NCBI RefSeq assembly: GCF_008119785.1
Contig: NZ_VSFA01000007.1
Span: 62,001 to 126,000 of the forward strand
Direction of reading: 5' to 3'
DNA length: 64,000 nucleotides
DNA from: Micromonospora sp. MP36
GTDB lineage: Bacteria > Actinomycetota > Actinomycetes > Mycobacteriales > Micromonosporaceae
Part shown: positions 52,683 through 62,885 of the stretch, in pieces
Layout of the letters: the number at the start of each line of letters is the position of its first letter
How positions within the stretch are numbered: position 1 is the first letter of the stretch
Program-made: the position numbers and the translations under genes
Notes under the pieces: model-generated
What the model saw: the letters and a program-made list of their open reading frames with translations, nothing else
Databases searched by the model: none
What the model was told of the DNA's origin: nothing

Positions 52683-52709
52683 GTGGGGGCGGCCCCGAGC
52701 CGCCCCCAC
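52683..52709 (+). terminator. Intercistronic hairpin after binding-protein gene 1
   Basis: Perfect 11-bp stem GTGGGGGCGGC/GCCGCCCCCAC with a 5-nt loop, 6 nt past the stop. Hairpins after binding-protein genes usually stabilise the upstream mRNA and reduce readthrough to the permease genes, so partial termination is likelier than full. Confidence 0.65.
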
Positions 52710-52732
52710 CGTCCACCGGGGAGGTGTTCGGA

Positions 52733-53722
52733 GTGTTCCGTTTCGTCGTCCGGCGGCTGCTCGTCGCCGGGGTGACCCTCGTGGTCATCAGCCTGGTCAC
52801 CTTCGGTCTCTTCTTCGCGGTGCCGAGCAGCCCGGCCAAGGTGATGTGCGGCAAGAACTGCACCGCGGCGGACATCGCGCAGGTCGAGCAGCGGCTCGGC
52901 ATCGACCAGCCGTTGCCCCGCCAGTACGCGGGCTTCGTCAAAGGCATCTTCGTCGGCCGCACGTACGGCTCGGGGGACTTCCGCCAGGACTGTCCGGCCC
53001 CCTGCCTGGGCTACTCGTTCCGCAACAACCAGCCGGTCACCGAGATCATCGCCCAGCGTCTCCCGGTCACCTTCAGCATCGTCTTCGGTGGCGCGGTGCT
53101 CTGGCTGGTGTTGGGCATCTCGCTGGGCATGGTGTCGGCGCTGCGTCGGGGGACGGTCTTCGACCGGACCGCGATCGGCATCACCCTGGCCGGGGCGTCC
53201 ATGCAGGTCTACTTCTTCGGGCTGATCCTGCTCTACCTGCTGGTGTACGCCACCGGGCTGCTGCCGTTCCCCAGCTACACCCCGCTGACCGAGAACCCGG
53301 GCCGGTGGGCGGTGGGCCTGCTGCTGCCCTGGATGACGCTCGGCTTCCTCAACTCGGCGCTGTACGCCCGGCTGTCCCGGGCGCAGATGCTGGAGACCCT
53401 GTCCGAGGACTTCGTGCGGACGGCCCGCGCGAAGGGCCTCTCCGCGCGGCAGGTGCACACCCGGCACGCGCTGCGGGCCGCCATCACGCCCATCGTCACC
53501 ATCGCCGGCCTGGACATCGGCACCAGCCTCGGCGGGACGTTCATCACGGAGACCATCTTCGGCCTCCAAGGGCTGGGCAAGGCGACCGTGGAGGCGGTGC
53601 AGTTCCTCAACCTGCCGGTGGTCATGGCGACCGTGCTGCTGGCGGCGGTGTTCATCGTGGTCGCCAACATCGTGGTCGACGTGCTCTACGCGGTCATCGA
53701 CCCGCGGGTTCGGCTGAGCTGA
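52733..53722 (+). CDS. Peptide/nickel-type ABC permease, DppB/OppB family (set 1)
   Basis: Membrane subunit of 329 residues starting FRFVVRRLLVAGVTLVVISLVTFGLFF. A Cys-containing outer segment (KVMCGKNCTAADIAQVEQRLG, QDCPAPCLGYSF) is unusual for DppB and recurs in the set 2 permease. EAA region: RTARAKGLSARQVHTRHALRAAITP. GTG 52733 has GGGGAGG upstream; longer in-frame sequence before it covers the binding-protein gene. Confidence 0.92.
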   Translation: MFRFVVRRLLVAGVTLVVISLVTFGLFFAVPSSPAKVMCGKNCTAADIAQVEQRLGIDQPLPRQYAGFVKGIFVGRTYGSGDFRQDCPAPCLGYSFRNNQPVTEIIAQRLPVTFSIVFGGAVLWLVLGISLGMVSALRRGTVFDRTAIGITLAGASMQVYFFGLILLYLLVYATGLLPFPSYTPLTENPGRWAVGLLLPWMTLGFLNSALYARLSRAQMLETLSEDFVRTARAKGLSARQVHTRHALRAAITPIVTIAGLDIGTSLGGTFITETIFGLQGLGKATVEAVQFLNLPVVMATVLLAAVFIVVANIVVDVLYAVIDPRVRLS

Positions 53723-53735
53723 GGGAGGGATCGAG

Positions 53736-54800
53736 ATGGTGAAGCTGCCGGAGCCCCGCTCGGGTGAGAGCCCCTACCTGCGGGTGAAGGATCTGCGTGT
53801 TCGGTTCGACACCGAGGACGGGGTCGTCCGCGCTGTCGACGGGGTGTCCTTCTCGGTGGAGCGGGGTCGCACCCTGGGCATCGTGGGGGAGTCGGGTTCG
53901 GGGAAGAGTGTCACGTCGCTGGCGATCCTCGGTCTGCACAACGCGAAGCGCGCCGCGATCAGTGGGGAGATCTCCGTTGGTGGCCGGCAGTTGGTCGGCA
54001 TGCCGGAGGAGGAGGTGCGGCGGCTGCGGGGCCGGGACATGGCGATGATCTTTCAGGATCCGTTGTCGGCGTTGCATCCGTATTACACGGTGGGGCGGCA
54101 GATCGCTGAGGCGTACCGGGTGCATCATCCGAGGGCCGGTAAGCGGGAGGCGCGTGGCCGGGCGGTGGACATGTTGGGTCGGGTGGGGATTCCGCAGCCG
54201 GGGAAGCGGTTTGATCAGTATCCGCACGAGTTTTCGGGTGGGATGCGGCAGCGGGCGATGATCGCGATGGCGTTGGTGAACGATCCGGATCTGTTGATCG
54301 CGGATGAGCCGACGACGGCGTTGGATGTGACGGTGCAGGCGCAGATCCTGGATCTGTTGGAGGATCTTCAGGGGGAGTTCCGGTCGGCGATCATTCTGAT
54401 CACGCATGACCTGGGTGTGGTCAGCCAGGTGGCTGATGACGTGTTGGTGATGTATGGGGGGCGGGCGGTCGAGCACGGCAGTGTGGAGCAGGTGTTGCGG
54501 CGGCCGCAGCATCCGTACACGTGGGGTTTGTTGTCGAGTGTGCCGTCGTTGCACGGTGACGCGGACGCGGATCTGGTGCCGATCAAGGGCAACCCGCCGT
54601 CGTTGATCAATCTGCCGTCGGGGTGCGCGTTCCACCCTCGCTGTCGTTACGCCGACCGGAACGGCGACCGCTCCCGCACCGAGGTACCCGAGCTGCGCCC
54701 GGCTGGCGAGGCGGGGCACCTGGTCGCGTGCCACCTGCCGGCCGACGAGCGCACCCGGCTCTACCAGCAGGACATCGCCCAGGTGGGAGTCGCGCAATGA
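53736..54800 (+). CDS. Peptide ABC ATPase, DppD/OppD family
   Basis: ATP-binding subunit of 354 residues. Walker A GESGSGKS at 51-58, signature FSGGMRQR, Walker [13 protein letters not shown], and the C-terminal oligopeptide-transporter zinc-like tail ([16 protein letters not shown]). From about 54050 to 54630 the synonymous codons are unlike the rest of the window (TTG for Leu, GAT, CAT, TTT; G- or T-ending), then return to C-ending. It ends in an ATGA overlap with the partner ATPase. It probably serves both permease sets. Confidence 0.93.
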   Translation: MVKLPEPRSGESPYLRVKDLRVRFDTEDGVVRAVDGVSFSVERGRTLGIVGESGSGKSVTSLAILGLHNAKRAAISGEISVGGRQLVGMPEEEVRRLRGRDMAMIFQDPLSALHPYYTVGRQIAEAYRVHHPRAGKREARGRAVDMLGRVGIPQPGKRFDQYPHEFSGGMRQRAMIAMALVNDPDLLIADEPTTALDVTVQAQILDLLEDLQGEFRSAIILITHDLGVVSQVADDVLVMYGGRAVEHGSVEQVLRRPQHPYTWGLLSSVPSLHGDADADLVPIKGNPPSLINLPSGCAFHPRCRYADRNGDRSRTEVPELRPAGEAGHLVACHLPADERTRLYQQDIAQVGVAQ

Positions 54801-55822
54801 CCGAACCACTGCTGAAGGTGCGCGGGCTGACCAAGCACTTCCCGGTCCGCGACGGTTTCCGGGCCAGAGGCGCCGTTCGCGCCGTCGACGGGCTGGACTT
54901 CGACGTGCGGCCGGGTGAGACGTTGGGTCTGGTCGGGGAGTCCGGCTGTGGGAAGACCACCACGGGTCGGATGCTGGTGCGGCTGCTGGACGCGACCTCC
55001 GGGTCGATCGAGTTCGACGGGCGGGACATCACCCACGCCCGCCGGGCGCAGTTGCGGCCGTTGCGGCAGGACCTGCAGATCATCTTCCAGGACCCCTACG
55101 CCTCGCTGAACCCCCGCCACACCGTCGGCCGGATCGTGGCCATGCCGTTGCAGGTCAACGGCATCAACCCACCCGGCGGCATCAAGAAACGCGTCCAGGA
55201 ACTCCTCGAACTGGTCGGGTTGAACCCGGAGCACTACAACCGGTACCCGCACGAGTTCTCCGGCGGCCAACGCCAACGCATCGGCATCGCCCGCGCGCTC
55301 GCGCTGCGCCCGAAACTGATCGTCGCCGACGAACCCGTCTCCGCCCTGGACGTCTCCATCCAGGCCCAGGTCATCAACCTGCTCCGCGACCTGCAACGCG
55401 ACCTCGACCTGGCCTTCGTGTTCATCGCCCACGACCTCGCCGTCGTACGCCACTTCTGCCACCGCGTCGCGGTCATGTACCTCGGCAAAATCGTCGAGAT
55501 CGGCGACCGCGACGACATCTACCAACGACCCCAGCACCCCTACACCCGGGCCCTGCTGTCCGCCATCCCCGACGTCACCACCCTCGGACCCGCCGGACGC
55601 ATCCGCCTGGCCGGCGACGTACCCACCCCACTCAACCCACCATCCGGCTGCCGATTCCGCACCCGCTGCTGGAAAGCCCAGGACCGCTGCGCCACCGAAG
55701 AACCCCCACTGATCACCCGCGACGGCGGCGGGCAACTCACCGCCTGCCACTTCCCGGAGACGGGAACGATCAGCCAGGACTCCGGGCCGGTCGGCGCGAC
55801 CGCCGAGGAGGTGTCGAAATGA
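54797..55822 (+). CDS. Peptide ABC ATPase, DppF/OppF family
   Basis: Second ATPase, 341 residues: Walker [10 protein letters not shown] (47-55), [16 protein letters not shown], signature [17 protein letters not shown], Walker [13 protein letters not shown], then the C-terminal [15 protein letters not shown] tail. The part from about 55090 to 55740 is strongly biased to C-ending codons, the opposite of the preceding gene. It forms the heterodimeric motor with the DppD-type subunit. Confidence 0.93.
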   Translation: MTEPLLKVRGLTKHFPVRDGFRARGAVRAVDGLDFDVRPGETLGLVGESGCGKTTTGRMLVRLLDATSGSIEFDGRDITHARRAQLRPLRQDLQIIFQDPYASLNPRHTVGRIVAMPLQVNGINPPGGIKKRVQELLELVGLNPEHYNRYPHEFSGGQRQRIGIARALALRPKLIVADEPVSALDVSIQAQVINLLRDLQRDLDLAFVFIAHDLAVVRHFCHRVAVMYLGKIVEIGDRDDIYQRPQHPYTRALLSAIPDVTTLGPAGRIRLAGDVPTPLNPPSGCRFRTRCWKAQDRCATEEPPLITRDGGGQLTACHFPETGTISQDSGPVGATAEEVSK

Positions 55823-56820
55823 GCCTGTCCCCGGTCGAGGGCGTGGCACTCGCCGAGATCGAGTCCACCGGTGAGGGGCCGGAGCAGAAGGGACTCGTCG
55901 GGCGTTCACCCGGCCAACTGGTCTGGAACCGGCTGCGACGCGACCGCACCGCGCTGGTCAGCGGCATCGTGCTGGTCCTGCTCATCCTGGCGGCGGTGGC
56001 GGCGCCGCTGATCTCGCGGCTCTACGGGACGTCGCCGAGCCAGCAGTTCGGTGACCTGCTGGACGCCACCGGCATGCCGCTCGGCTACGTCGGCGGGGTC
56101 AGCGGCGACCACTGGTTCGGACTCGAGCCGGGCCTCGGCCGGGACATCTTCATCCGGATGATCTACGGCATTCGCACCTCCCTGCTGATCGCGCTCGGCG
56201 CCGCCGTGGTGACCACGACGATCGGCGTGGTGCTCGGGATCATCGCCGGCTACCTGGGCGGCGTGGTCGACGCGGTGATCGGTTGGTTCACCGACGTCGC
56301 GCTGGCGATGCCGTTCCTCGTCTTCGCGCTGGCCGTGGTGCCGACGTTCTCGCTGCGCTTCTACGGTCCCCGCGACGCGATCCCGACCTGGTTCGCGGTC
56401 ACCACGCTGATCGTGGTCTTCGCCGCGTTCGGCTGGACCGGCACCGCCCGACTGGTACGCGGGCAGGTGGTGTCGCTGCGCGAGCGGGAGTTCGTGGAGG
56501 CGGCCCGGGCCAGCGGGGCTGGGCTGTGGCACATGCTCTTCCGGCAACTGCTGCCGAACATCTGGGCCCCGATCCTGGTGGCGTTCTCGCTCGCCGTGCC
56601 GTCGTACGTGACGGGCGAGGCGGCACTGTCCTTCCTCGGCGTCGGGCTGCCCGAGTCGGTGCCCAGCTTCGGCCGGATGATCTACCGCAGCATCGACTAC
56701 CTGCAGACCGACCCGGCGTACGTCTTCTTCCCCGGCATCACCATCTTCGCGCTCGTGCTGGCGTTCAACCTCTTCGGCGACGCGCTGCGCGACGCGCTCG
56801 ACCCGAAGTCGTCACGGTAA
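55819..56820 (+). CDS. Peptide/nickel-type ABC permease, DppC/OppC family (set 2)
   Basis: Membrane subunit of 333 residues, clearly paralogous to the gene at 49842 ([66 protein letters not shown]). The start overlaps the ATPase stop by 4 nt (ATGA). It follows the ATPase genes and precedes its own DppB partner, the reverse of set 1. Confidence 0.92.
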   Translation: MSLSPVEGVALAEIESTGEGPEQKGLVGRSPGQLVWNRLRRDRTALVSGIVLVLLILAAVAAPLISRLYGTSPSQQFGDLLDATGMPLGYVGGVSGDHWFGLEPGLGRDIFIRMIYGIRTSLLIALGAAVVTTTIGVVLGIIAGYLGGVVDAVIGWFTDVALAMPFLVFALAVVPTFSLRFYGPRDAIPTWFAVTTLIVVFAAFGWTGTARLVRGQVVSLREREFVEAARASGAGLWHMLFRQLLPNIWAPILVAFSLAVPSYVTGEAALSFLGVGLPESVPSFGRMIYRSIDYLQTDPAYVFFPGITIFALVLAFNLFGDALRDALDPKSSR

Positions 56821-56832
56821 GGGGTTCGGCAC

Positions 56833-57819
56833 ATGGTGCGGTTCCTGCTGAAGCGGCTGCTGCTGGCGGTCTCGGTGCTGCTCGCGGTGAGCGTCGTCAG
56901 CTTCCTGATGTTCTTCGCGCTGCCCCGCGATCCGGTGACCGGCATGTGTCCGAAGAACTGCAACGCCGAACGCCTGGAGCGGGTGCGTACCGAGCTGGGG
57001 CTGAACGATCCGAAGCCGCAGCAGTACGTCAACTACATGAAGGGCATCTTCGTCGGCCGCGACCTGGGCAGCGCGCAGGGCGGCAAGTGCGAGGCGCCCT
57101 GTCTCGGCTACTCATACGTCAACAGCGAGGCGGTCAGCGACACCTTCGCCCGGGTGCTGCCGGTGACGTTGAACATCGTGCTCCCGGCGGCGGTGCTGTG
57201 GCTGGCCATCGGGGTGGGGCTCGGGATGATCTCGGCACTCCGGAGAGGTTCGCTGCTCGACCGCGTCTCGATCGGGATCACGCTGACCTTCGCCTCGTTG
57301 CAGCTCTACTTCGTCGGGGCCGTGTTGCTGCTGATCTTCGTCTACTCGCTGAAGATCCTGCCGACACCGCGGTACACGCCGATCTTCGATAATCCGGTGG
57401 AGTGGGCCCGTGGGTTGGTGCTCGCCTGGTTGACCCTGGCACTGCTCTTCTCCGCGATCTACGCGCGGCTGTCCCGGGCCCAGATGCTCGAGACGCTGTC
57501 CGAGGACTTCGTGCGGACGGCCCGGGCCAAGGGCGTGGCGAAGCGGAAGGTCTACGGGCGGCACGCGCTGCGGGCGGCGATCACGCCGATCGTGACGATC
57601 GCCGGCCTGGACGTGGGCGCCGCGCTCGGCGGCACCGTCATCACCGAGACCACCTTCGGCATCCAGGGGCTGGGGCGTACCGCGGTGGAGGCGGTCCGCC
57701 AGGGTGACCTGCCGACCATCATGGCCACCGTGTTGATCTCCGCGCTCTTCGTGGTCGTCGCGAACATCGTGGTCGACCTGCTCTACGCGTTCATCGACCC
57801 GCGGGTACGCCTCGGCTGA
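56833..57819 (+). CDS. Peptide/nickel-type ABC permease, DppB/OppB family (set 2)
   Basis: Membrane subunit of 328 residues, paralogous to the gene at 52733, including the Cys pairs in the outer segment (GMCPKNCNAERLERV, GKCEAPCLGYSYVN). EAA region: RTARAKGVAKRKVYGRHALRAAITP. ATG or GTG alternatives are within a few codons; ATG 56833 was chosen. It is separated from binding protein 2 by 107 nt. Confidence 0.92.
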   Translation: MVRFLLKRLLLAVSVLLAVSVVSFLMFFALPRDPVTGMCPKNCNAERLERVRTELGLNDPKPQQYVNYMKGIFVGRDLGSAQGGKCEAPCLGYSYVNSEAVSDTFARVLPVTLNIVLPAAVLWLAIGVGLGMISALRRGSLLDRVSIGITLTFASLQLYFVGAVLLLIFVYSLKILPTPRYTPIFDNPVEWARGLVLAWLTLALLFSAIYARLSRAQMLETLSEDFVRTARAKGVAKRKVYGRHALRAAITPIVTIAGLDVGAALGGTVITETTFGIQGLGRTAVEAVRQGDLPTIMATVLISALFVVVANIVVDLLYAFIDPRVRLG

Positions 57820-57926
57820 CCTCCCGTAGCCCGGGTGCCGATCGTTGTGCCCCCGTTATCTGCTCGAAATTTACCGCGAGCGAAAGCTAGGCGAAGCTTT
57901 CCTTCATCGGACCCGGAGGAGTGAGT

Positions 57927-59672
57927 ATGCGAGCAAGACTCGCCACCGCCATGGGCGGTGCGATGGCACTGGTGGTTGCCCTCAGTGCATGCAGCAAGAA
58001 CACCGGCGACAACGCCGACAGCGTGGACACCAACAAGCCGCGCACCGGCGCCATCGCGAGCGACCCGAAGGACTCGCTCGGGCCGGCGGCCGAGGTGGCC
58101 GGCGCGGCCAAGGGCGGGACCTTCTATATCCTGCGGGAGAACAAGATCTCCCACCTGGACCCGCAGCGGGTCTACTCGTTCGCCGGCCTGATGGGGAGCC
58201 AGCTCTACGCCCGCTTCCTCACCACCTTCAAGGATGACGGCAAGGGCAACGTGACCCTGGTCGGCGACCTGGCCGAGACCCCCGGCAAGAACGTGAACAA
58301 CGACTGCAAGGTCTGGGAATTCAAGATCAAGCAGGGGGTGAAGTTCGAGGACGGCCGCCCGATCACGTCGAAGGAGATCGCGTACGGGATCGCCCGCTCG
58401 TTCGACCCGGATCTCACCGGCGGCCCGACCTACCTGCAGGAGTGGCTGGTCGACAGCCCGCAGTACGACACCAAGTGGAACTTCAAGGCCAACAAGACCT
58501 CGCTGCCGCCGGGCCTGACCACGCCGGACGACCACACGCTGCGCTTCGAGTTCAACAAGCCGCGCTGTGACCTGCCGTTCGCCGTGTCGCTGCCGGCCAC
58601 CGCGCCGCTGCCGCCGGACAAGGACACCGGCGTCAACCTCGACCTCCAGCCGTTCTCGTCCGGGCCTTACAAGATCACCAGCCACAAGCCCGGCGTGGAG
58701 ATGGTGCTCGAGCGCAACACGAACTGGGACCCGGCGACCGACCCGGTGCGGCACGCCTACCCGGACAAGTTCATCTGGTCGTTCGGCCCAGACCAGGCCA
58801 CCCAGACCAACCGGGTCCTTGCCGGCACCGGCAACGACGCGGCGGCGGTGGCCACCGGTGGCGTCCCCTCCGAGCTGATCGCGAAGGTTACCGGTGACCC
58901 CGCCCTCAAGGCGCGGATGATCGTCGCGGCGACGCCGAACGCGTACCGGCTGAGCATCAACACCTCGCGGGTCACCGACCTGTCCGTGCGGCAGGCGATC
59001 AACTATGCGATCGACCGCAGCAGCATCACCAAGAACCTCGGCGGCCCGTACGGCGCCGTGCCGCTGACCACGCTGCTGCCGCCCACCACGCTCGGTTACC
59101 AGAAGTTCGACGCGTACCCGGCCGGTGAGAGCGGCAACCCGGAGAAGGCGAAGGAGCTGCTCGCCGGCAAGTCGGTGAACCTGGTGCTGGGCACTGGCGA
59201 CGAGACCTGGCAGCAGGAGACTGCCACCCAGGTCAAGACCGCCCTGGAGAAGGCCGGCTTCACCGTCACCATCAAGCCGATCCCCGCGGACGGCTACCTC
59301 GACTTTGTGAAGAAGAAGAGCAACCCGTGGGACATCTGGGTCGACTCGTGGGCGGCGGACTGGCCCAGCGGTGCGGCGATCCTGCCGGTGCTCTTCGACG
59401 GCCGCGGCATCAAGGCCGAGGGCAGCAACAACACCTCCCAGCTCAACAACGACGCCATCAACGCGGAATTCGACCGGGTACTCGCGGAGGACCCGGCGAA
59501 GCAGGCCGAGGAGTGGAGCAAGCTGGACGAGCGGCTCATGAAGGAGTCGGCGCCGGCGGTGCCGCTGTACAACGAGGTCACCTCAGTCGCGCACGGCGAG
59601 AAGGCCGGCGGCGTCTTCATCGGCAGCATCTTCGGCTGGCCCAGCTTCGTGGACGCCTACGTGAAGCAGTGA
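57927..59672 (+). CDS. Peptide-type ABC substrate-binding lipoprotein (set 2)
   Basis: Lipoprotein of 581 residues, SBP family 5. The signal ends in VALSACSKNTGD with the lipidated Cys near residue 22. Core segments WEFKIKQGVKFEDGRPITSKEIAYGIARSF and WVDSWAADWPSGAAILPV match binding protein 1. ATG 57927 was preferred over GTG 57921 because GGAGGA is 6 nt upstream. The 107-nt gap before it holds a small dyad (GAAAGCT/AGCTTTC, 57882-57901), so it may have its own control. Confidence 0.92.
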   Translation: MRARLATAMGGAMALVVALSACSKNTGDNADSVDTNKPRTGAIASDPKDSLGPAAEVAGAAKGGTFYILRENKISHLDPQRVYSFAGLMGSQLYARFLTTFKDDGKGNVTLVGDLAETPGKNVNNDCKVWEFKIKQGVKFEDGRPITSKEIAYGIARSFDPDLTGGPTYLQEWLVDSPQYDTKWNFKANKTSLPPGLTTPDDHTLRFEFNKPRCDLPFAVSLPATAPLPPDKDTGVNLDLQPFSSGPYKITSHKPGVEMVLERNTNWDPATDPVRHAYPDKFIWSFGPDQATQTNRVLAGTGNDAAAVATGGVPSELIAKVTGDPALKARMIVAATPNAYRLSINTSRVTDLSVRQAINYAIDRSSITKNLGGPYGAVPLTTLLPPTTLGYQKFDAYPAGESGNPEKAKELLAGKSVNLVLGTGDETWQQETATQVKTALEKAGFTVTIKPIPADGYLDFVKKKSNPWDIWVDSWAADWPSGAAILPVLFDGRGIKAEGSNNTSQLNNDAINAEFDRVLAEDPAKQAEEWSKLDERLMKESAPAVPLYNEVTSVAHGEKAGGVFIGSIFGWPSFVDAYVKQ

Positions 59673-59683
59673 CGGCCTGAGAG

Positions 59684-59734
59684 CAAGGGGCCCCTTCCTG
59701 ACGCCCGGCGTCAGGGCGGGGCCCTCTTCGTCAC
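59684..59734. repeat. Dispersed intergenic repeat, two units (copy 2)
   Basis: CAAGGGGCCCCTTCCTGACGC with the perfect 12-bp palindrome AAGGGGCCCCTT (59685-59696), followed about 31 bp later by GGCGGGGCCCTCTTCGTCAC. It resembles the copy at 16701-16751. Its right end overlaps the stop codon (TCA, 59731-59733) of the S9 peptidase gene on the minus strand, and it lies 12 nt after binding protein 2, so it separates two convergent genes. Confidence 0.65.
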
Positions 59735-61875
59735 AGGTTCCGGCGGAGGAAGTCCAGCTCCAGGCGGAGCAGTCGTTCCGCGACGCCCCCGGCGGCCATG
59801 TGGCTGGCCCCGGTGAGCGGCAGCACGGCGTGCGGCCGGCCGGCGGCCAGCAGCGCCGCGGAGAGCCGCAGCGTGTGCGCGGCCACCACGTTGTCGTCGA
59901 CCAGGCCGTGCACCAGCAGCATCGGCCGGGCCTGCGCCGGGTCGCCGACCGGTTCGGCGGCCAGCTCGACCAGCGAATGGTGGGCGTAGACGTCCATCCC
60001 GTCGTCCGGCATGCCCAGGTAGCGCTCGGTGTACGCGGTGTCGTACAGCGCCCAGTCGGTGACCGGGGCGCCGACTATCGCGCAGCGGAACAGCTCCGGG
60101 TGGCGCAGCACCGCCAACCCGGCCAGCCAGCCGCCGAACGACCAGCCCCGCACCGCCACCCGGGCCAGGTCGAGGTCCGGGTGCTTGCCGGCGAGCGCGG
60201 TCAGCGCGTCCACCTGGTCGCTCAGGATCACGTCGGCCACCCGGCGGTGGATCGCCTTCTCGAACGACGGGGCGATGCCCGGGGTGCCGCGGTTGTCGAT
60301 GGTCACCACGGCGAAGCCCTGCTCCGCCCACCACTGCCGCTCCAGCCAGGCCGCCCGGGTGGCGATCACCTCCTGGTGCCCCGGCCCGCCGTAGACGTCC
60401 AGCAGCACCGGCAGCTTCGTGCCCTTGACGTGCTCGCCCGGGTAGAGCACCGCGCTCGGCAGCCGCCGGTCGGTCACCCGGACCATCATCGGCCGCGGCG
60501 CGTACGGCGGGACCGCGGCCAGCGAGCGCAGCTCGCCCACCTCCCGGTCGCCGTGCCACACCGACCAGCGGATGCCCGGGTGTTCCAGCGAGGCGGCGCC
60601 GACCACCAGCGTGGCGCCGCCGATCGCGGCGGTGTGCCAACCCGGGTCACTGCCCATCCGGCGGGCGTCCACCCCGCCGCCGATCACCGTGCGCACCCGG
60701 TAGAGGTGGCGCTGGCTCGGCTCGCCCTCGCTCGCCTCCACCAGCAGGTCGGTCGGCCCGCCGCCGCTGGTGGGCAGCCGCCCCACCACCCGGCGTACGT
60801 AGAGCGAGGGCGGGGTGAGCAGGGTGCCGTCGGCGAACAGGCACCGCGCGTCGTACCCGTCGTGGGCCAGTTCGCCGCCGACCAGCACCCGACCGTCCGG
60901 CAGGTGCGCCGGGGTGCCGGGGATCGGCTCCACCCAGCGCGGGTCGGCCAGCTCCGCGTGCACCTGCGTCTCCCCGGTACGCGGGTCGACCGCGAGCACC
61001 AGCCCGTGCTGCTGCGAGCGGCGCAGCACGGTGATCAGCGGCCCGCCGTCCGCCCAGTCGACCGAGGTCAGGTACGGGTAGGTCTCCCGGTCCCAGTGCA
61101 CGTCGACCCAGCCGCCGTCGAGGTCGAGCAGGTGCAGGCTGACCTCGGCGTTCGGTCCGCCCGCCCGGGGGTACGCGACGGTCGTCGGTGGGCTCGCCGG
61201 GTCGGCCGGGTCGTGCAGGTGCCAGTGCGGCAGCCGGGACTCGTCCACCCGGGCGGCCAGCACCGAGCGCCCGTCCGGGGCCCACCAGTAGCCGCGGAAC
61301 CGGTCGAACTCCTCCGCCGCGATGTGCTCGGCGAGCCCCCAGGTCACGCCGCTGTCCTCACCGGCGAGGAGGTTGTCGGTGCCGTCCGGCTCGACCACCC
61401 GCAGCTGGCCCCGGCGTACCCCCTCGGCGGCGTCGGTGACGTAGGCAAGCCGCTCGCCGGTGGGGTCGGGGCGGGGGTCGATCACCGGGCCGATCGCGGT
61501 CACCTCGACCACGTCGCCGTGTACCAGGTCGGCCCGGAACAGGCGGCCGGCCAGCGCGAACGCGGCCACCCGGCCGGCGGCGTCCAGCGCGTACGAGCCG
61601 ATGCCGCCGGCGGCGAGCCGCAGCCGCTCGCGCAGCGCCCGCTCGCCCGGGGCCAGCGCGGCCGGGTCGCTCTCCGAGCCGAGCAGCACCCCCGGGTCGG
61701 CGACCAGCCGCTCCTCGCCGGAAGCGACGTCCAGCAGCCAGAGCGCGTCGGCCGGGTCCTCCGGCCCAGAGGAGCGCAGGAAGATCACCCGGGAGCCGTC
61801 GTCCGCGACGGAGACGGCGCGCGGCGCCCCGTGGCTGAACCGACGGGTACGGGCGGCCAGCTCGGGATAGTCCAC
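59731..61875 (-). CDS. S9 family prolyl oligopeptidase / dipeptidyl-peptidase IV-like
   Basis: Serine peptidase of 714 residues: an N-terminal beta-propeller (about 1-450) and a C-terminal alpha/beta-hydrolase domain. The nucleophile is S579 in RGWSFGGWLAG; the acid is in LVHGLVDDNV and the His in TGASHMAAGG. DVYGGPGHQEV provides the oxyanion region, and the propeller segment WGLAEHIAAEEFDRFRGYWWAPDG resembles the EE substrate-binding motif of DPP-IV enzymes. No signal peptide, so cytosolic. It could process peptides brought in by the adjacent transporter; this link is inferred from position only. Confidence 0.9.
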   Translation of the reverse strand: MDYPELAARTRRFSHGAPRAVSVADDGSRVIFLRSSGPEDPADALWLLDVASGEERLVADPGVLLGSESDPAALAPGERALRERLRLAAGGIGSYALDAAGRVAAFALAGRLFRADLVHGDVVEVTAIGPVIDPRPDPTGERLAYVTDAAEGVRRGQLRVVEPDGTDNLLAGEDSGVTWGLAEHIAAEEFDRFRGYWWAPDGRSVLAARVDESRLPHWHLHDPADPASPPTTVAYPRAGGPNAEVSLHLLDLDGGWVDVHWDRETYPYLTSVDWADGGPLITVLRRSQQHGLVLAVDPRTGETQVHAELADPRWVEPIPGTPAHLPDGRVLVGGELAHDGYDARCLFADGTLLTPPSLYVRRVVGRLPTSGGGPTDLLVEASEGEPSQRHLYRVRTVIGGGVDARRMGSDPGWHTAAIGGATLVVGAASLEHPGIRWSVWHGDREVGELRSLAAVPPYAPRPMMVRVTDRRLPSAVLYPGEHVKGTKLPVLLDVYGGPGHQEVIATRAAWLERQWWAEQGFAVVTIDNRGTPGIAPSFEKAIHRRVADVILSDQVDALTALAGKHPDLDLARVAVRGWSFGGWLAGLAVLRHPELFRCAIVGAPVTDWALYDTAYTERYLGMPDDGMDVYAHHSLVELAAEPVGDPAQARPMLLVHGLVDDNVVAAHTLRLSAALLAAGRPHAVLPLTGASHMAAGGVAERLLRLELDFLRRNL

Positions 61876-61961
61876 GCCTCGGATCGTAGAGGCGCGTCGG
61901 GCGTGATGTGGCCGACCTGCGCGGACGCGTCAGCCTCGGTGGAGGAGGACCGCCGGATAGA

Positions 61962-62885
61962 GTGACGGTCGTGACGAAGCTGCCCGATCGACGCCTCCTG
62001 CTGGTCCACGCGCATCCCGACGACGAGTCCATCGGCACCGGCTCGACGATGGCCCACTACGCGGCCACCGGCGCTCACGTCACCCTGGTGACCTGCACCC
62101 TGGGCGAGGAGGGCGAGATCCACGTGCCGGAGCTGACCCAGCTCGCCGCGGCCGAGGCCGACCAGCTCGGTGGCTATCGGATCGGCGAGCTGAGGGCCGC
62201 CTGCGCCGCGCTCGGCGTCACCGACCACCGCTTCCTCGGCGGCGCGGGCCGCTATCGCGACTCCGGCATGATGGGCCTGCCCACCAACGAGCACCCCCGG
62301 GCCTTCTGGGGTGCCGATCTCGACGAGGCCGCCGGCCACCTGCTGGAGATCATGCGCGAGGTCCGCCCGCAGGTCATGATCACGTACGACCCGAACGGCT
62401 TCTACGGCCACCCGGACCACATCCAGGCGCACCGGGTGGCGATGCGCGCCCACGAGCTGGCCGTCGCGGAGGGGATCGCCCCGGCCAAGGTCTACTGGAC
62501 GGCGATGCCGCGCAGCGTGCTGGAGGCCGGCCTGGACGCCTTCACCGAGGCCTCGGACAACCCCTTCGCCGGCATCGACAGCGCCGACGACCTGCCGTTC
62601 GGCACGCCGGATCCGGAGATCGCCGCGCGGATCGACGCCACCGACCGGCACGCCGCCAAGGAGGCGGCCATGCGCGCCCACGCCACCCAGATCCCGGCCA
62701 CGTCCTGGCTCTACTCGATCGCCGGCAACTTCGGCGCCGAGTTCATGGGCGTCGAATACTTCACCCTCGCGGTCGGCGAGAAGGGCCCGGGCAACGGCCC
62801 GTACGGCTGGGAGGACGACCTCTTCGCCGGGCTCGCGCTGGACGAGCCGGACCGGTCCCCGGTCGCGGCGGCCGGCCTCCGGTGA
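61962..62885 (+). CDS. mshB: Mycothiol biosynthesis deacetylase MshB
   Basis: Zn2+-dependent deacetylase converting GlcNAc-Ins to GlcN-Ins in mycothiol synthesis. Family motif [19 protein letters not shown] (H18 and D21 as zinc/catalytic residues) and the third ligand in [23 protein letters not shown] and [10 protein letters not shown] are MshB-like; the related Mca amidase remains an alternative. GTG 61962 was chosen with GGAGGAGG upstream; GTG 61971 is possible. Length 307. Confidence 0.9.
   Translation: MTVVTKLPDRRLLLVHAHPDDESIGTGSTMAHYAATGAHVTLVTCTLGEEGEIHVPELTQLAAAEADQLGGYRIGELRAACAALGVTDHRFLGGAGRYRDSGMMGLPTNEHPRAFWGADLDEAAGHLLEIMREVRPQVMITYDPNGFYGHPDHIQAHRVAMRAHELAVAEGIAPAKVYWTAMPRSVLEAGLDAFTEASDNPFAGIDSADDLPFGTPDPEIAARIDATDRHAAKEAAMRAHATQIPATSWLYSIAGNFGAEFMGVEYFTLAVGEKGPGNGPYGWEDDLFAGLALDEPDRSPVAAAGLR

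Noticed and set aside
57882..57901. Small dyad GAAAGCT/AGCTTTC before binding protein 2 as a terminator
   Set aside because: The stem is only 7 bp, AT-rich for this genome and close to the ribosome site; a regulatory role is possible but a terminator is not convincing.
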